Notes: generated by a model from the letters alone, not told the origin. A stretch of 64,000 bases of DNA from Thalassospira xiamenensis M-5 = DSM 17429 (GCF_000300235.2 NZ_CP004388.1:1965501-2029500), one strand, 5' to 3'. Numbered from the stretch's first letter, positions 35,584-44,758 are shown. A program made the numbers and translations.

Positions 35584-35780
35584 AACTCGTCCTTTCTTCC
35601 ACAGGTGGGTTGCACCCTGCGGATTTTCTGCAAGATTAGAAATCTATGGGGAATGCAAAGGGTCCAAACCGATGCACAAGCGTATATACGCGTGTACATG
35701 GGCTTGGGCCCTAGACTTTCTCCATGCCTTGTGGCTTGTTACGACAAAATGATCAGAGATGAAAGAGAAGAGGCGTTTTA

Positions 35781-36554
35781 ATGCTTGCTGTCGTTTCTCC
35801 GGCAAAGAAACTTGATTTCGAAACGGATGCACCTGAAATGGCCGTTTCAGAACCGCAATTTCTCGACGATACTGAAGAACTTATTGAAGTTGCGCGTAAA
35901 AAAAGCCGCAGCGATTTGATGAAGCTGATGGGGATCAGTGAAAATCTTGCTGATCTGAATTATCAGCGCTTTGCGCATTTTTCACGGCCTTTTGATCGCA
36001 CAAACGCCAAGCCGGCAATTTACGCGTTCCGTGGTGATACCTATGTCGGTCTTGATGCCGACACGATGGATCAAAAAGATATCGCCTGGGCCGAAAACCA
36101 TTTCCGGATGCTTTCGGGCCTTTATGGTCTTTTGAAACCGCGTGATTTGATGCAGCCCTATCGTCTTGAAATGGGAACCCGACTTTCGAACCCACGTGGC
36201 AAGGATCTTTATGCATTCTGGGGTGATAAGATTGCCAGACAGATCAATACTATTATCGCTGATCACAAGAACCGCAGCCTGATCAATCTGGCATCGCATG
36301 AATACTTCAAGTCGGTGAAAGAAGATGTGCTTGACGGTCCGGTGATCACGCCGGTCTTCAAGGAAGTCAAAGCCGGTGTTGGCAAGGTCATTGGTTTCTC
36401 GGCCAAACGTGCACGTGGCATGATGGCGCGTTACATGATCGACAATCGTCTGGAAAAGCCCGAGGACCTTAAATCGTTCGATATGGACGGTTATCGCTAT
36501 CAAAAAGATCAGTCGAATGATAACGAGTGGATATTTACACGCGAACATAACTGA
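35781..36554 (+). CDS. yaaA: YaaA family peroxide-stress protein
   Basis: 257 residues. The N-terminal VVSPAKKLDFETDAP and the internal AFRGDTYVGLDADTM near 85, RMLSGLYGLLKPRDLMQPYR near 115 and EMGTRLSNPRGKDLYAFWG near 138 are the hallmarks of YaaA/DUF328. E. coli YaaA limits Fenton damage by lowering free iron. AGAGG precedes the ATG. It forms a likely two-gene unit with the YbiB-like gene 21 bp downstream. Confidence 0.93.
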   Translation: MLAVVSPAKKLDFETDAPEMAVSEPQFLDDTEELIEVARKKSRSDLMKLMGISENLADLNYQRFAHFSRPFDRTNAKPAIYAFRGDTYVGLDADTMDQKDIAWAENHFRMLSGLYGLLKPRDLMQPYRLEMGTRLSNPRGKDLYAFWGDKIARQINTIIADHKNRSLINLASHEYFKSVKEDVLDGPVITPVFKEVKAGVGKVIGFSAKRARGMMARYMIDNRLEKPEDLKSFDMDGYRYQKDQSNDNEWIFTREHN

Positions 36555-36575
36555 TAACAGAAGTGGTGCGATCGT

Positions 36576-37640
36576 ATGACCGACGACCATCTTGAGCAGC
36601 TTGAAGATGACAACCATCTGCCGGAAGCTCATCCGTTTTCCGGATATCTGCGGACTTTCTTCCGTGGACCGGGGCGTTCACGCAGCCTGACGCGCGAAGA
36701 GGCATTTGAAGCCTTTTCAATGATCCTGCGTGACGAGGTGGAACCGATCCAACTGGGCGCGTTTCTTTTGATGCTGCGTTATCGTGCCGAAACGCCCGAA
36801 GAACTGGCAGGCATGATCGAAGCCGTTCGCAAGGCCGCGCGGCTTGAGCTGGACGATGAAAGCCTGATTCCGGAAAAATGTCATCCGATGCTGGATTGGC
36901 CATCCTATGCGGCAGGGCGTTCGCGCGGTTTGCCGTGGTTCGTGCTGTCGGCGATGTTGCTGTCGCGGAATGGTATTCCGGTTCTGATGCATGGCTATAA
37001 TTCGCACCTGACCAACGGTGTGAGCACCGAGGTTGCGGTCAAGACGCTAAAATTGCCCTTGGCGATGTCGGCCGACGAAGCACGTTCCGATATTGCGTCG
37101 AAGGGCTTTGCCTATTTGCCGCTGCGCCACATCCATCCGAAATTGCAGGAGCTGATTGGTCTGCGGCCTTTATTGGGGTTGCGCAGTCCGGTCAATACCC
37201 TGCTGCGTCTGCTTAATCCGTTGCAGGCGCGTGCGGCGTTTCTTGGCGTATTCCATCCGGCGTTTCTTGATGTTCACCGGGAAACGGGAAAGCTTCTGGA
37301 ATTACCGCGTATTGGCGTCATCAAGGGCGGCGGCGGTGAGGCGGAACGCACACCGTTCAAGCATGTCGATCTTCGTATGCTTGACAATGGCGAGCTTAGC
37401 GACGTTCGCTGGCCGGCACTTCTGGCGCGGACTGAAAAGGACGATGAAGACAACAGCCCGGTGACCTTGCAGCATTTTATGGCCGTATGGCGCGGCGAGG
37501 TCGAAGACAGTGCCGCGATTGCGCGCATCAAAGGCAGTGCGGCAATGGGGGCGTTCCTTGCAGGCAAGGCCGACTACATGGACGAAGCCGAAGCACTGGT
37601 TGATGGCTGGTGGGAAAAACGTGACCGCAAGATCGGTTAA
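36576..37640 (+). CDS. TrpD2/YbiB-like glycosyltransferase-fold protein
   Basis: 354 residues of the anthranilate phosphoribosyltransferase-like family (TrpD2/YbiB). The N-terminal four-helix bundle carries RDEVEPIQLGAFLLMLRYRA and ETPEELAGMIEAVRKAA. The nucleoside/phosphoribosyltransferase-like core has LMHGYNSHLTNGVSTE near 145 and GVIKGGGGEAERTP near 248. E. coli YbiB binds nucleic acids and is not a tryptophan enzyme; the same is likely here. Follows yaaA closely, with a terminator after the gene. Confidence 0.85.
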   Translation: MTDDHLEQLEDDNHLPEAHPFSGYLRTFFRGPGRSRSLTREEAFEAFSMILRDEVEPIQLGAFLLMLRYRAETPEELAGMIEAVRKAARLELDDESLIPEKCHPMLDWPSYAAGRSRGLPWFVLSAMLLSRNGIPVLMHGYNSHLTNGVSTEVAVKTLKLPLAMSADEARSDIASKGFAYLPLRHIHPKLQELIGLRPLLGLRSPVNTLLRLLNPLQARAAFLGVFHPAFLDVHRETGKLLELPRIGVIKGGGGEAERTPFKHVDLRMLDNGELSDVRWPALLARTEKDDEDNSPVTLQHFMAVWRGEVEDSAAIARIKGSAAMGAFLAGKADYMDEAEALVDGWWEKRDRKIG

Positions 37641-37676
37641 AAATCGCAGTTATGAGTGACTGCGAAATCAAATCAC

Positions 37677-37708
37677 GGGATGGTGAGACGAGCCATCCCC
37701 TTTTGTTA
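37677..37708 (+). terminator. Intrinsic terminator after the YbiB-like gene
   Basis: GGGATGG paired with CCATCCC, 9-nt loop, followed by CTTTTGTTATTTT. Confidence 0.83.
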
Positions 37709-37711
37709 TTT

Positions 37712-38254
37712 TCAGAATGAAGAGTTTGGTTCTTTCAGGAACGCAATTTCATCTGGCGTTGATGTCCGCCCCAGAATGTCATTACGGTGCGGATAGCGAC
37801 CGAAACGATCAATGATCCGTTTGTGTTTGATTTCGTAGCCATGATTGTTTTCAAGGCCCGGCTGGTTAAACAAATCCAGTGCGATTTCGTGAATGGCTTC
37901 TGATTCCGAATGCATGTAGGGCATATACAGGAAGGATTTTTCGGCGGGCTTGGTCAGTTTGGTATCAAAGCCATGTGCAATGGCTTCCTGTGCCAGAGCG
38001 AGTGCCATAGGGTCGGAGGCAAAGGATTCCGGTTTGTCGCGATAGATGTTGCGAGAAAATTGATCCAGAATAATGATTTCAGCCAGTCGGCCATGTGCGG
38101 TTTTGCGCCAGCCATACAATTCCCCGGCTGCCGCGGCGGCATGAAAATCAGCAAATCGTTCTGCGATATAACGGTCAATTGCAGTGTCTTTTTCAAACCA
38201 TTGTTTAGGCTCAAGTTCCTTGAACCAGAACACAAGAATGGATTCAGGTTTCAT
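37712..38254 (-). CDS. DUF924 family protein
   Basis: 180 residues with family blocks VLVFWFKELEPKQWFEKD-like (ILVFWFKELEPKQWFEKD) at the N-terminus, IIILDQFSRNIYRDKPESFA near residue 62 and KHKRIIDRFGRYPHRNDILG near 142. DUF924 proteins are cytosolic, helical and of unknown function. Convergent with the YbiB-like gene. Next to the nickel operon on the same strand but probably separate, as 61 bp lie between. Confidence 0.9.
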   Translation of the reverse strand: MKPESILVFWFKELEPKQWFEKDTAIDRYIAERFADFHAAAAAGELYGWRKTAHGRLAEIIILDQFSRNIYRDKPESFASDPMALALAQEAIAHGFDTKLTKPAEKSFLYMPYMHSESEAIHEIALDLFNQPGLENNHGYEIKHKRIIDRFGRYPHRNDILGRTSTPDEIAFLKEPNSSF

Positions 38255-38315
38255 GGGGCGTTTCCCGTTCTTTTAAGATTGCTGAAGCATAGGCGAGCTC
38301 GCAAATGCCAGCAAG

Positions 38316-38975
38316 TCAGGCTTTGGATATAACGCCATCCTGAAGGCGAACGGAACGTGTTGCGACATGATCAAGAAATAGATGATCATGGGAAATGATC
38401 ACCATCGCCTGCGGTAAAGAGCGCAAAATTGCGATCAGACGTTGCTCGACATCGGCATCAAGCCCGTTGGTTGGCTCGTCAAGCAGAAGGATTTCGGGCG
38501 ACATCGCCAGAACTGTTGCAAGTGCAACCAGTCGCTTTTCACCACCGGAAAGCTGATAAGTGATCCGGGTTTCAAATCCGCCCAGTCCGAGATCAGCTAG
38601 CGTTTGCATAGCTATTTTTCGCGCATCATAGCGCGATTGACCAAGGTTAAGCGGGCCAAACATCACGTCTTCAAGAACGGTCGGGCAGAAAAGCTGATCA
38701 TCGGAATCTTGAAACAGCAACCCAACCCGGCCGCGAACGGCGCGAAATTCTGATTCTGTTTCGCATCTTGACCCAAGAATGGCTATCTCGCCATTCTCTG
38801 CTGTGACTAAACCCATCAGACAATGCAACAGGCTGCTTTTTCCAGCGCCATTCGCCCCCATCAGGGCCAATCTTTCACCGGTCCGCAGGTACAGGTCCAC
38901 ACCATTCAAGACCTTGCGCCCGGTGGGGAAGGTGAAATGCAGGTTTTTGACTGTGATCAGATCAGCGGCGGACAT
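38316..38975 (-). CDS. nikO: Nickel ECF transporter ATP-binding protein
   Basis: Single ABC ATPase, about 219 residues, CbiO/NikO type. Walker A MGANGAGKSS, signature QLSGGEKRLVALATVL, Walker B LLLDEPTNGLD. It powers nickel (or cobalt) import by energy-coupling-factor transport. The frame is open 132 bp further upstream, inside nikQ, but ATG 38975 has GGAGGT upstream and gives the family N-terminus (MSAADLITVKNLHF). It overlaps nikQ by 19 bp. Last gene of the nikKMLQO cluster. Confidence 0.93.
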   Translation of the reverse strand: MSAADLITVKNLHFTFPTGRKVLNGVDLYLRTGERLALMGANGAGKSSLLHCLMGLVTAENGEIAILGSRCETESEFRAVRGRVGLLFQDSDDQLFCPTVLEDVMFGPLNLGQSRYDARKIAMQTLADLGLGGFETRITYQLSGGEKRLVALATVLAMSPEILLLDEPTNGLDADVEQRLIAILRSLPQAMVIISHDHLFLDHVATRSVRLQDGVISKA

Positions 38976-39733
38976 GCGACCTCCAACCCGATCAGGGCAG
39001 CGGTGAAAAGGATGAGGGCACTGGCAAACAGATAATCCTGAGGACTGAACCGGGGCAGGGAGCCGAAATGCATATGACCGTGATAGGCACGACATTTCAT
39101 CGCCCAAAGAATGCGTTCTGAACGATCATGGCTGCGCACCAACAGCATCCCAAGTAAATATCCAAAACTGCGCCAGCTATGACGATTGTTACGCGCGACA
39201 AAGGCGCGTGCCCGCATGGCAACATGCAGGCGCAGATATTCCCGCCGCAAAAGATCGATATAGCGAATGGTAAACATGAAAAGCGTCACCAGCTTTGCCG
39301 GAACGTATATCCCCTGCAAACCCCGCCCCAGAAGGATTGCATCCATTCCGCCCATCAGTGCAATCAGAACAAGTATCGCAGCATTTGCCTTAAGCGCGAT
39401 CAGCACGGCCTGGAACAGTCCCTGATAGCTGGCGTCAAAACTCCAAAGGGTGAATATCACATCACCGGGCACGGTAAAGGGCAACATGATCAGCATCACA
39501 AGGATGAAGCCATCCATGGTCAAAACCATTTTAAGTGTTCTGGACCAGTTGGGTTTGGCAAAACCGGTAATGATCGCAGCGACCAGAACCAGCATTGCCA
39601 ATGGTTGCCAGCTTGAAAAACTGACGGCTGTTACGATCAGTGCGAGAGCTGCCAGCAAACGACAGCGTGGATCAATCCGTGACAGAACTGAATTGGATCG
39701 TGACGGTACAAGGACATTTGTCGCCCCGATCAT
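38957..39733 (-). CDS. nikQ: Nickel ECF transporter T-component
   Basis: Transmembrane coupling subunit, 258 residues, five or so helices, CbiQ family. The conserved cytoplasmic coupling motif region is MRARAFVARNNRHSWRSFGY near residue 180, with LVRSHDRSERILWAMKCRAY following (Ala-Arg-Gly-like helices that contact the ATPase). It overlaps both neighbours, indicating an operon. Nickel rather than cobalt is inferred from the gene order. Confidence 0.9.
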   Translation of the reverse strand: MIGATNVLVPSRSNSVLSRIDPRCRLLAALALIVTAVSFSSWQPLAMLVLVAAIITGFAKPNWSRTLKMVLTMDGFILVMLIMLPFTVPGDVIFTLWSFDASYQGLFQAVLIALKANAAILVLIALMGGMDAILLGRGLQGIYVPAKLVTLFMFTIRYIDLLRREYLRLHVAMRARAFVARNNRHSWRSFGYLLGMLLVRSHDRSERILWAMKCRAYHGHMHFGSLPRFSPQDYLFASALILFTAALIGLEVACPPLI

Positions 39734-40398
39734 GGTTTTTCATTCTGCTGATCGGGCCGTGATTTTCCGGCCCTGAACCATGCAAAGGCCCCGAATATTC
39801 CGACGATGACACCAATCCCACCCAGAAGATCGGAGAATCGGACTTTGTCCTCATAGGCAACCAGCTGTTCGCGCAAGGGCCGAACATGACGGGATACAGC
39901 CGCATCAATCAGGTTGTCCAACTCGTCCCGCGAAAGGGTGACCGTTGTGTTGGAACTATCCGTGGCAATGATTGTCGATGGGGGATGTGTTTTTTCGTTT
40001 TGAGACGAGGATGCTGTGTCAATCTGGCTGACCTGAACATCGATACCTTCATTTCCTGAGGGCAATTGACTGGAAAGCTCATCACCATTGATTTCGAAGC
40101 TGGCGATATGGCCATCACCGGAATTGGCTTCGATGACATAATCCTGTTTGTGGCTGACGCGAAGTTTGAATTCACCCTGATCATCGGTCTTTCCGGCAAA
40201 AATAACGCGACCTGTATCATCGAGAAGCTGGATTTTCGCATCATGTGGCCGGGCACCGCCCCCGAAATAGGCATAGCCGTCGATGACGTCGCCGTTTCCC
40301 ATCGCAAAAACATGCAGGCTGTGTGCCTGGGCATTGACGGATATGAACAGCGTGCCGATCAGAACAGAAAATACGCATAAAACGGGAAATCGCGGCAT
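39730..40398 (-). CDS. nikL: Nickel ECF transporter accessory membrane protein
   Basis: 222 residues: N-terminal signal (PVLCVFSVLIGTLFISVNAQ, then AHSLHVF), a periplasmic domain like a carboxypeptidase-regulatory/CbiL fold (GVDGYAYFGGGARPHDAKIQ-like), and a single C-terminal membrane helix (LGGIGVIVGIFGAFAWF). NikL/CbiL-type accessory subunits occur in nikKMLQO-type systems in place of CbiN. Overlaps nikQ by 4 bp and lies 3 bp after nikM. Confidence 0.85.
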   Translation of the reverse strand: MPRFPVLCVFSVLIGTLFISVNAQAHSLHVFAMGNGDVIDGYAYFGGGARPHDAKIQLLDDTGRVIFAGKTDDQGEFKLRVSHKQDYVIEANSGDGHIASFEINGDELSSQLPSGNEGIDVQVSQIDTASSSQNEKTHPPSTIIATDSSNTTVTLSRDELDNLIDAAVSRHVRPLREQLVAYEDKVRFSDLLGGIGVIVGIFGAFAWFRAGKSRPDQQNEKP

Positions 40399-40401
40399 CG
40401 A

Positions 40402-41025
40402 TCAGGCCGCATTTCGAAGCGAGCCGACGGGGGCCAACATGACCGGACGGACTTTTTTGACAAGATGCACGGCTGCTGCGGTCAGGATACCTTCAACCAC
40501 CATGACCGGTATGTGGCTCATGACCACAAGCTTTGCGGTTGGAACAAATTCCTGCCCGCTGGCTGCAAGTGACAGGCCAACCATTATGCTTGAAAGGGCA
40601 ATGGCACCGGACCCGGCGACAAAACCTGCCAGCAAGATCGATTTACCTTCGGCACGTGTCAGAAACGGTGAAACCAGCCACCACATCAAAACCGCAGGCA
40701 GGGCGATGTTGATTGTATTTACACCCAGAACGGTGATGCCGCCGAAACCAAAGAAAACCGCCTGCAATAACAGTCCGATGAATATTGCCGGGAAAACAGC
40801 CCAGCCCAGCATCAACCCTGCCAAGCCATTGACGATAAGATGTGCGCTGCTTGGCCCGACAGGAACATGGATCAGGGAAGCAACAAAGAAAACCGCACTC
40901 ATCATCGCCACACGGGGCATCGCATCAATATCGATTTTACGAAGTCCGTAACCGATACCTGCAACCGCAAAAACGGCGCCGGCTACAACGACTTCACTCG
41001 ATAGGGCTCCATCGACGATGTGCAT
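40402..41025 (-). CDS. nikM: Nickel ECF transporter substrate-binding membrane protein
   Basis: S-component of 207 residues, CbiM/NikM family, about six to seven membrane segments. I start at ATG 41025 because the chain then opens MHIVDGALSS; the free N-terminus and His2 (with MHI) bind the metal in NikM/CbiM and must not be extended. A frame continuing to 41091 has no motif. His residues in LIHVPVGPSSAHLIVNGLAG near 50 are also conserved metal-site neighbours. 207 bp separate it from nikK, and that gap carries an operator-like repeat. Confidence 0.92.
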   Translation of the reverse strand: MHIVDGALSSEVVVAGAVFAVAGIGYGLRKIDIDAMPRVAMMSAVFFVASLIHVPVGPSSAHLIVNGLAGLMLGWAVFPAIFIGLLLQAVFFGFGGITVLGVNTINIALPAVLMWWLVSPFLTRAEGKSILLAGFVAGSGAIALSSIMVGLSLAASGQEFVPTAKLVVMSHIPVMVVEGILTAAAVHLVKKVRPVMLAPVGSLRNAA

Positions 41026-41181
41026 GGTCAAATCCCTGTTAAGTGCATTTGCAATCCTGACGTCTACAGGACTGGCCTGCAAACGGATCAATTTACGTGT
41101 GCATTTTGTTCTGGTGGGGCAGGCAGGTCATAAATCCTACCTGAAAATCGTAGCGATTTCGCAGTCGCGAAGTCAAGCGGG

Positions 41182-41208
41182 TTTCATATTTTTTACAAAT
41201 AAGTATGA
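41182..41208. promoter_or_regulatory. Operator-like site A upstream of nikM
   Basis: TTTCATA, 14 AT-rich bases, then GTATGA. The identical half-sites at the same 14-bp spacing occur upstream of nikK (42097-42123). GTATGA and TCATAC are the known half-sites of the nickel repressor NikR, though in E. coli they face the other way round. Distance to the nikM start is about 157 bp. The binding protein is inferred. Confidence 0.6.
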
Positions 41209-41232
41209 CAGGCCTGGCGTGTTGCTCGAAAG

Positions 41233-42018
41233 TCAGTCCATTGGGTCGGTTTTAACCCAGATAACACCGCCGCGTTCGACTGGGACCTGATCATCCGATC
41301 CTGGGGCCGTCATCGTGCCATCTTCGACCAAGGCGGCAAACGCCCACCAACCATCATGGGGCATGGCATAGTTGAAAACACCATTGCCATCGGCTTTGAT
41401 GACCTGCGTTGAAAAACTTTCGTTTGGTAGTGTGATGCTGCCGTCATTGGCATATTCAACCTCGACCTCGGCAAACGGTACCGGTTCGCCGTTATGACGG
41501 ACAATCCCGCTGAATACATTACCTGTCCAGATGCCATAGGGGCGGGTCAGGGGCTCTATCTCGACCGGGAAGCCAACCATCTGGTCCCATTCTTCACCGG
41601 CACCAAACGCATCAATGATCGTTTTGGTGTACTGGATGATGTATTTACCCTCGGACGGTTCGAAATAGGGAATCGGTTCGACATAAAGCGCGTATCCGCC
41701 GGGACGATCAATATGGACAGTGGCGTCGAAGGCTGCTTTGCCATCGACCGTCTTTGCCACCAGACTGTCGCCAAGATCGGTTTTATTGCCGTTGGTCTGA
41801 ATGCCAAACCGAACCGGCCGTGCCATTTCCATTGCCGGGCCATTGGTCATTGGATGGGTAAAGGTCAGGTCGACCTCGATATCGCGACCGGTTTCCTGAG
41901 TGACCACGTTGGTTGACGGGATCATCTTCTGGAAGTGGGCCTGTGCAGCATGCTGGGCACCGATCAGCAACCCAAATGAAAAGCCCGCGGTCACGATAAA
42001 CCGGAAAGGAATCGACAT
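41233..42018 (-). CDS. nikK: DUF4198 nickel-transport periplasmic protein
   Basis: 261 residues with signal peptide FIVTAGFSFGLLIGAQHAAQ ending at AHFQKM, then a mature beta-rich DUF4198 domain (VDLTFTHPMTNGPAMEM near 48, and the C-terminal FNYAMPHDGWWAFAALVED). DUF4198/NikK proteins are periplasmic and associated with Ni/Co ECF importers. The order nikK, nikM, nikL, nikQ, nikO is the known nikKMLQO arrangement. Several histidines in the mature chain could ligate metal. First gene of the operon, 80-105 bp downstream of the second operator-like site. Confidence 0.87.
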   Translation of the reverse strand: MSIPFRFIVTAGFSFGLLIGAQHAAQAHFQKMIPSTNVVTQETGRDIEVDLTFTHPMTNGPAMEMARPVRFGIQTNGNKTDLGDSLVAKTVDGKAAFDATVHIDRPGGYALYVEPIPYFEPSEGKYIIQYTKTIIDAFGAGEEWDQMVGFPVEIEPLTRPYGIWTGNVFSGIVRHNGEPVPFAEVEVEYANDGSITLPNESFSTQVIKADGNGVFNYAMPHDGWWAFAALVEDGTMTAPGSDDQVPVERGGVIWVKTDPMD

Positions 42019-42096
42019 CTTTCTGTCCTGTGAAACTGGAATGATGCCGTACCCTATGGCGACCGATTTGCCGGGTCAATCCATTGAAACAAGATG

Positions 42097-42123
42097 TTTC
42101 ATAAAATATTTTAAAACGTATGA
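42097..42123. promoter_or_regulatory. Operator-like site B upstream of nikK
   Basis: TTTCATA, 14 AT-rich bases, GTATGA, matching site A exactly in both half-sites and spacing. It lies about 80-105 bp before the nikK start, in the space between the secDF terminator and nikK. Confidence 0.62.
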
Positions 42124-42136
42124 TTCTCTGGGATTT

Positions 42137-42167
42137 ATCGAAACCGGCGATGAAAGCCGGTTTCGAT
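42137..42167 (-). terminator. Hairpin after secDF
   Basis: Perfect 12-bp stem (ATCGAAACCGGC / GCCGGTTTCGAT, loop of seven), 18 bp past the secDF stop. On the minus strand it is followed by AAATCCC, a weak T-tract, so termination may be partial. Confidence 0.72.
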
Positions 42168-42184
42168 ATGGTCATATGGTCTTG

Positions 42185-44758
42185 TTAACTGGATGCCTTT
42201 ATCAGGGGATTGTCATCAATGTCGGTTTCTGATGCCAGTCGCGCATGCTTCTGGCGTTGTTTCTGTCGCCATGTGTCGAGGAACAGCAGGATTGGTGCCG
42301 CGATATAGATCGACGATGTCGTGGCAATCACAACGCCGAACACCATCGGAACGGCAAAACTTTCAACGGCAGACCCGCCCCAGATCGCCATTGGCACCAT
42401 CGCAAAAAGGGTTGTCAGAGATGTGAAAAGGCACCGGGCAAGTGACTGGTTGATCGACATGTCGATGATTTCACGCATCGGCATTTTTCGATAAAGCCGC
42501 AGGTTTTCACGCATCCGGTCATAAACCACCACCTTATCATTGACCGAATAGCCGATCAGGGTGAGCAGGGCTGCAATGGCCGTCAGATTGAAGTCGAGCC
42601 CCATAATCGCGAAAAAGCCGATGGTCTTGGTCACATCAAGGATCAATGTCACAATCGCGCCAACGGCAAATGGCCATTCAAACCGCCACCAGATATAGCA
42701 CAGCATCGCGAGGCTTGCGAAGATGACAGCGCTGACACCAGATTGGGCCAATTCACCGCTGACTTTGGGACCAACGACTTCTGTGCGTTCAAAATCTGCT
42801 GCCGGATCAATTGATTGCACGGCTTTCTTAACTGTCTCGACGGCTGCTGTCTGTGTCTGTTCGCCGCCTGGCTGACGTTCAACCCGGATCAGGATATGGC
42901 CATCCTTGCCGATATCCTGAAGGCTGACATCGCCAAGCCCCAATGTCGAAAGTTCCTGTCGCAAGGCTCCAAGGTCAAGCGGGCTGTTACCGTTATTCGC
43001 ACTGCCACTGGCAACTTCAACCTGAATGCCGCCCTTGAAATCAACCCCGTAATCAAGACCGGGTTTGAAGAACAATCCGATTGAAATAGCAGACAGCAAA
43101 AGCGACATTCCGATGCCGAGAAAACGTGCCCGCATGAAAGAAATGCTGGTTTTTTCGGGCATGAAACGCCAAAGCGGTTCAATGACGAGCTTTTTCATAC
43201 GGGTGCGCCAGACGATTTCGGTCATGATGACCCGAACCACGGCAACCGCGGTAAACATCGAAATCACGATGCCAAGACCCATGGTGATGGCAAAGCCACG
43301 CACCGGGCCGGACCCGAACTCAAACAAAAGGGCGGTTGCGATAAGGGTTGTTATGTTGGAATCAACAATCGTGGCATAAGCACGCTTGAACCCGGAATCG
43401 AGCGCCATGAACGCCGAAAGGCCCCTTTTGGTTTCTTCCCTGATACGTTCGTTGATCAGAACGTTGGCATCAACTGCAAGCCCGATCCCCAAAACAATCC
43501 CGGCAATCCCGGGCAGGGTCAACGTTGCCCCCATAAGACCAAGCGCACCAAATGTCAGTATGACGTTAAGCCCCAATGCCAGATTGGCGATAAGCCCCCA
43601 GCGGCCATAAAGCAAAAACATCAGTCCGGTTACCAGAGCCAAACCGATCAAGCCGGTATAAAGGCCCATTTCGATGGCATCTGCACCAAGGTCGGGGCCG
43701 ACGGTCCGTTCTTCGATCACGGTCATTGGTGCGGGCAGAGACCCGGCACGAAGAAGTGCAGAAAGTGTTACCGTTTCACCAACCGTAAAGCTGCCGCTGA
43801 TCTGGCCCGAACCACCGGTTATCGCTTCCCGGATGACTGGTGCGCTAAGGACTTCGTTGTCCAGAACAATGGCAAAGGGTTTTCCAACATTGGCGCGTGT
43901 GATATCGGCGAACTTTGCCGCACCGGCCGTATCAAACCGGAAATTGACAACTGGTTGATGGCTTTGCGGATCAAATCCGGCATGGGAATCTGTCAGATGA
44001 TCGCCCGAAAGGGCTGGAGTACGATGCAAGTGATAGCTTTGCCCGTCCTTGTCCTGCAAAGTTAGTACACTGCTGTCGCGTTTATCGGTCCTGCTGCGAT
44101 CCGCGAGCATATAGAAGCCAAGCTTTGCGGTGCTGCCCAGAAGTTTTCGGACCTGTGACGGGTCCTGAACGCCGGGCAACTGAACCAGAACACGATCACT
44201 GCCAATCCGTTGGATCGTTGGTTCCGATACGCCGATCTGGTCGATGCGGCTTCGAATGATCTCAAGGCTTTGCTGGGCGCTGGCGTCGACCCGGTTGCGA
44301 ATGCCCTGTTCGCTAAGTGCGATATGGATGCTGTTATCGGATGGCGCGGTAATGACAAATTCTGCCGTTGATCCGTGTCGTGGTGTTTCAACCTGCACAT
44401 TAGCAAGGTCTTCCAGAGCATCAAGGGCACCATCGTGGTCCTTGGTATCAGACAGGCTTACAATCACCTGATCATTACTGATCTGAATGCTGTTGGTGTC
44501 GACATTGGCCTTGCGAAGGGCGTTTGTGACATCATCGCGCGTTATTTCAAGGCGTTCGGCGATCATTGCCGCAGTATCGATTTCAAGCACAAGGTGCGAT
44601 CCGCCTCGCAGATCAAGGCCAAGGGCAACCTGGCGTGTTGGTAAAAATGAGGGCCAGTCTGCAAGCTGAGCCGGGGTGAAAAGGTTTGGCAGGGCTGTCA
44701 GGAAACCTGTCAGAAGGACAAGGCTATAGACAACCACGCGCCATCTTGATGTACGCAT
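42185..44758 (-). CDS. secDF: SecDF fusion, protein-export membrane subunit
   Basis: 857 residues joining SecD (about 1-540) and SecF (about 560-857) in one chain, with about twelve membrane segments. SecD marks are VALGLDLRGGSHLVLE near residue 45 and IGVSEPTIQRIG near 205; SecF marks are LDYGVDFKGGIQVEVA near 580 and GYSVNDKVVVYDRMRENL near 755. SecDF uses the proton-motive force to pull preproteins across the inner membrane. I start at ATG 44758; a GTG 18 bp further upstream is unlikely. Separate SecD and SecF are usual in this group, so this could be a second copy. Confidence 0.9.
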   Translation of the reverse strand: MRTSRWRVVVYSLVLLTGFLTALPNLFTPAQLADWPSFLPTRQVALGLDLRGGSHLVLEIDTAAMIAERLEITRDDVTNALRKANVDTNSIQISNDQVIVSLSDTKDHDGALDALEDLANVQVETPRHGSTAEFVITAPSDNSIHIALSEQGIRNRVDASAQQSLEIIRSRIDQIGVSEPTIQRIGSDRVLVQLPGVQDPSQVRKLLGSTAKLGFYMLADRSRTDKRDSSVLTLQDKDGQSYHLHRTPALSGDHLTDSHAGFDPQSHQPVVNFRFDTAGAAKFADITRANVGKPFAIVLDNEVLSAPVIREAITGGSGQISGSFTVGETVTLSALLRAGSLPAPMTVIEERTVGPDLGADAIEMGLYTGLIGLALVTGLMFLLYGRWGLIANLALGLNVILTFGALGLMGATLTLPGIAGIVLGIGLAVDANVLINERIREETKRGLSAFMALDSGFKRAYATIVDSNITTLIATALLFEFGSGPVRGFAITMGLGIVISMFTAVAVVRVIMTEIVWRTRMKKLVIEPLWRFMPEKTSISFMRARFLGIGMSLLLSAISIGLFFKPGLDYGVDFKGGIQVEVASGSANNGNSPLDLGALRQELSTLGLGDVSLQDIGKDGHILIRVERQPGGEQTQTAAVETVKKAVQSIDPAADFERTEVVGPKVSGELAQSGVSAVIFASLAMLCYIWWRFEWPFAVGAIVTLILDVTKTIGFFAIMGLDFNLTAIAALLTLIGYSVNDKVVVYDRMRENLRLYRKMPMREIIDMSINQSLARCLFTSLTTLFAMVPMAIWGGSAVESFAVPMVFGVVIATTSSIYIAAPILLFLDTWRQKQRQKHARLASETDIDDNPLIKASS

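Noticed and set aside
41026-41232. Possible cobalamin riboswitch before the metal transporter
   Set aside because: No B12-box or other conserved blocks were found on either strand; a NikR-type site fits better.
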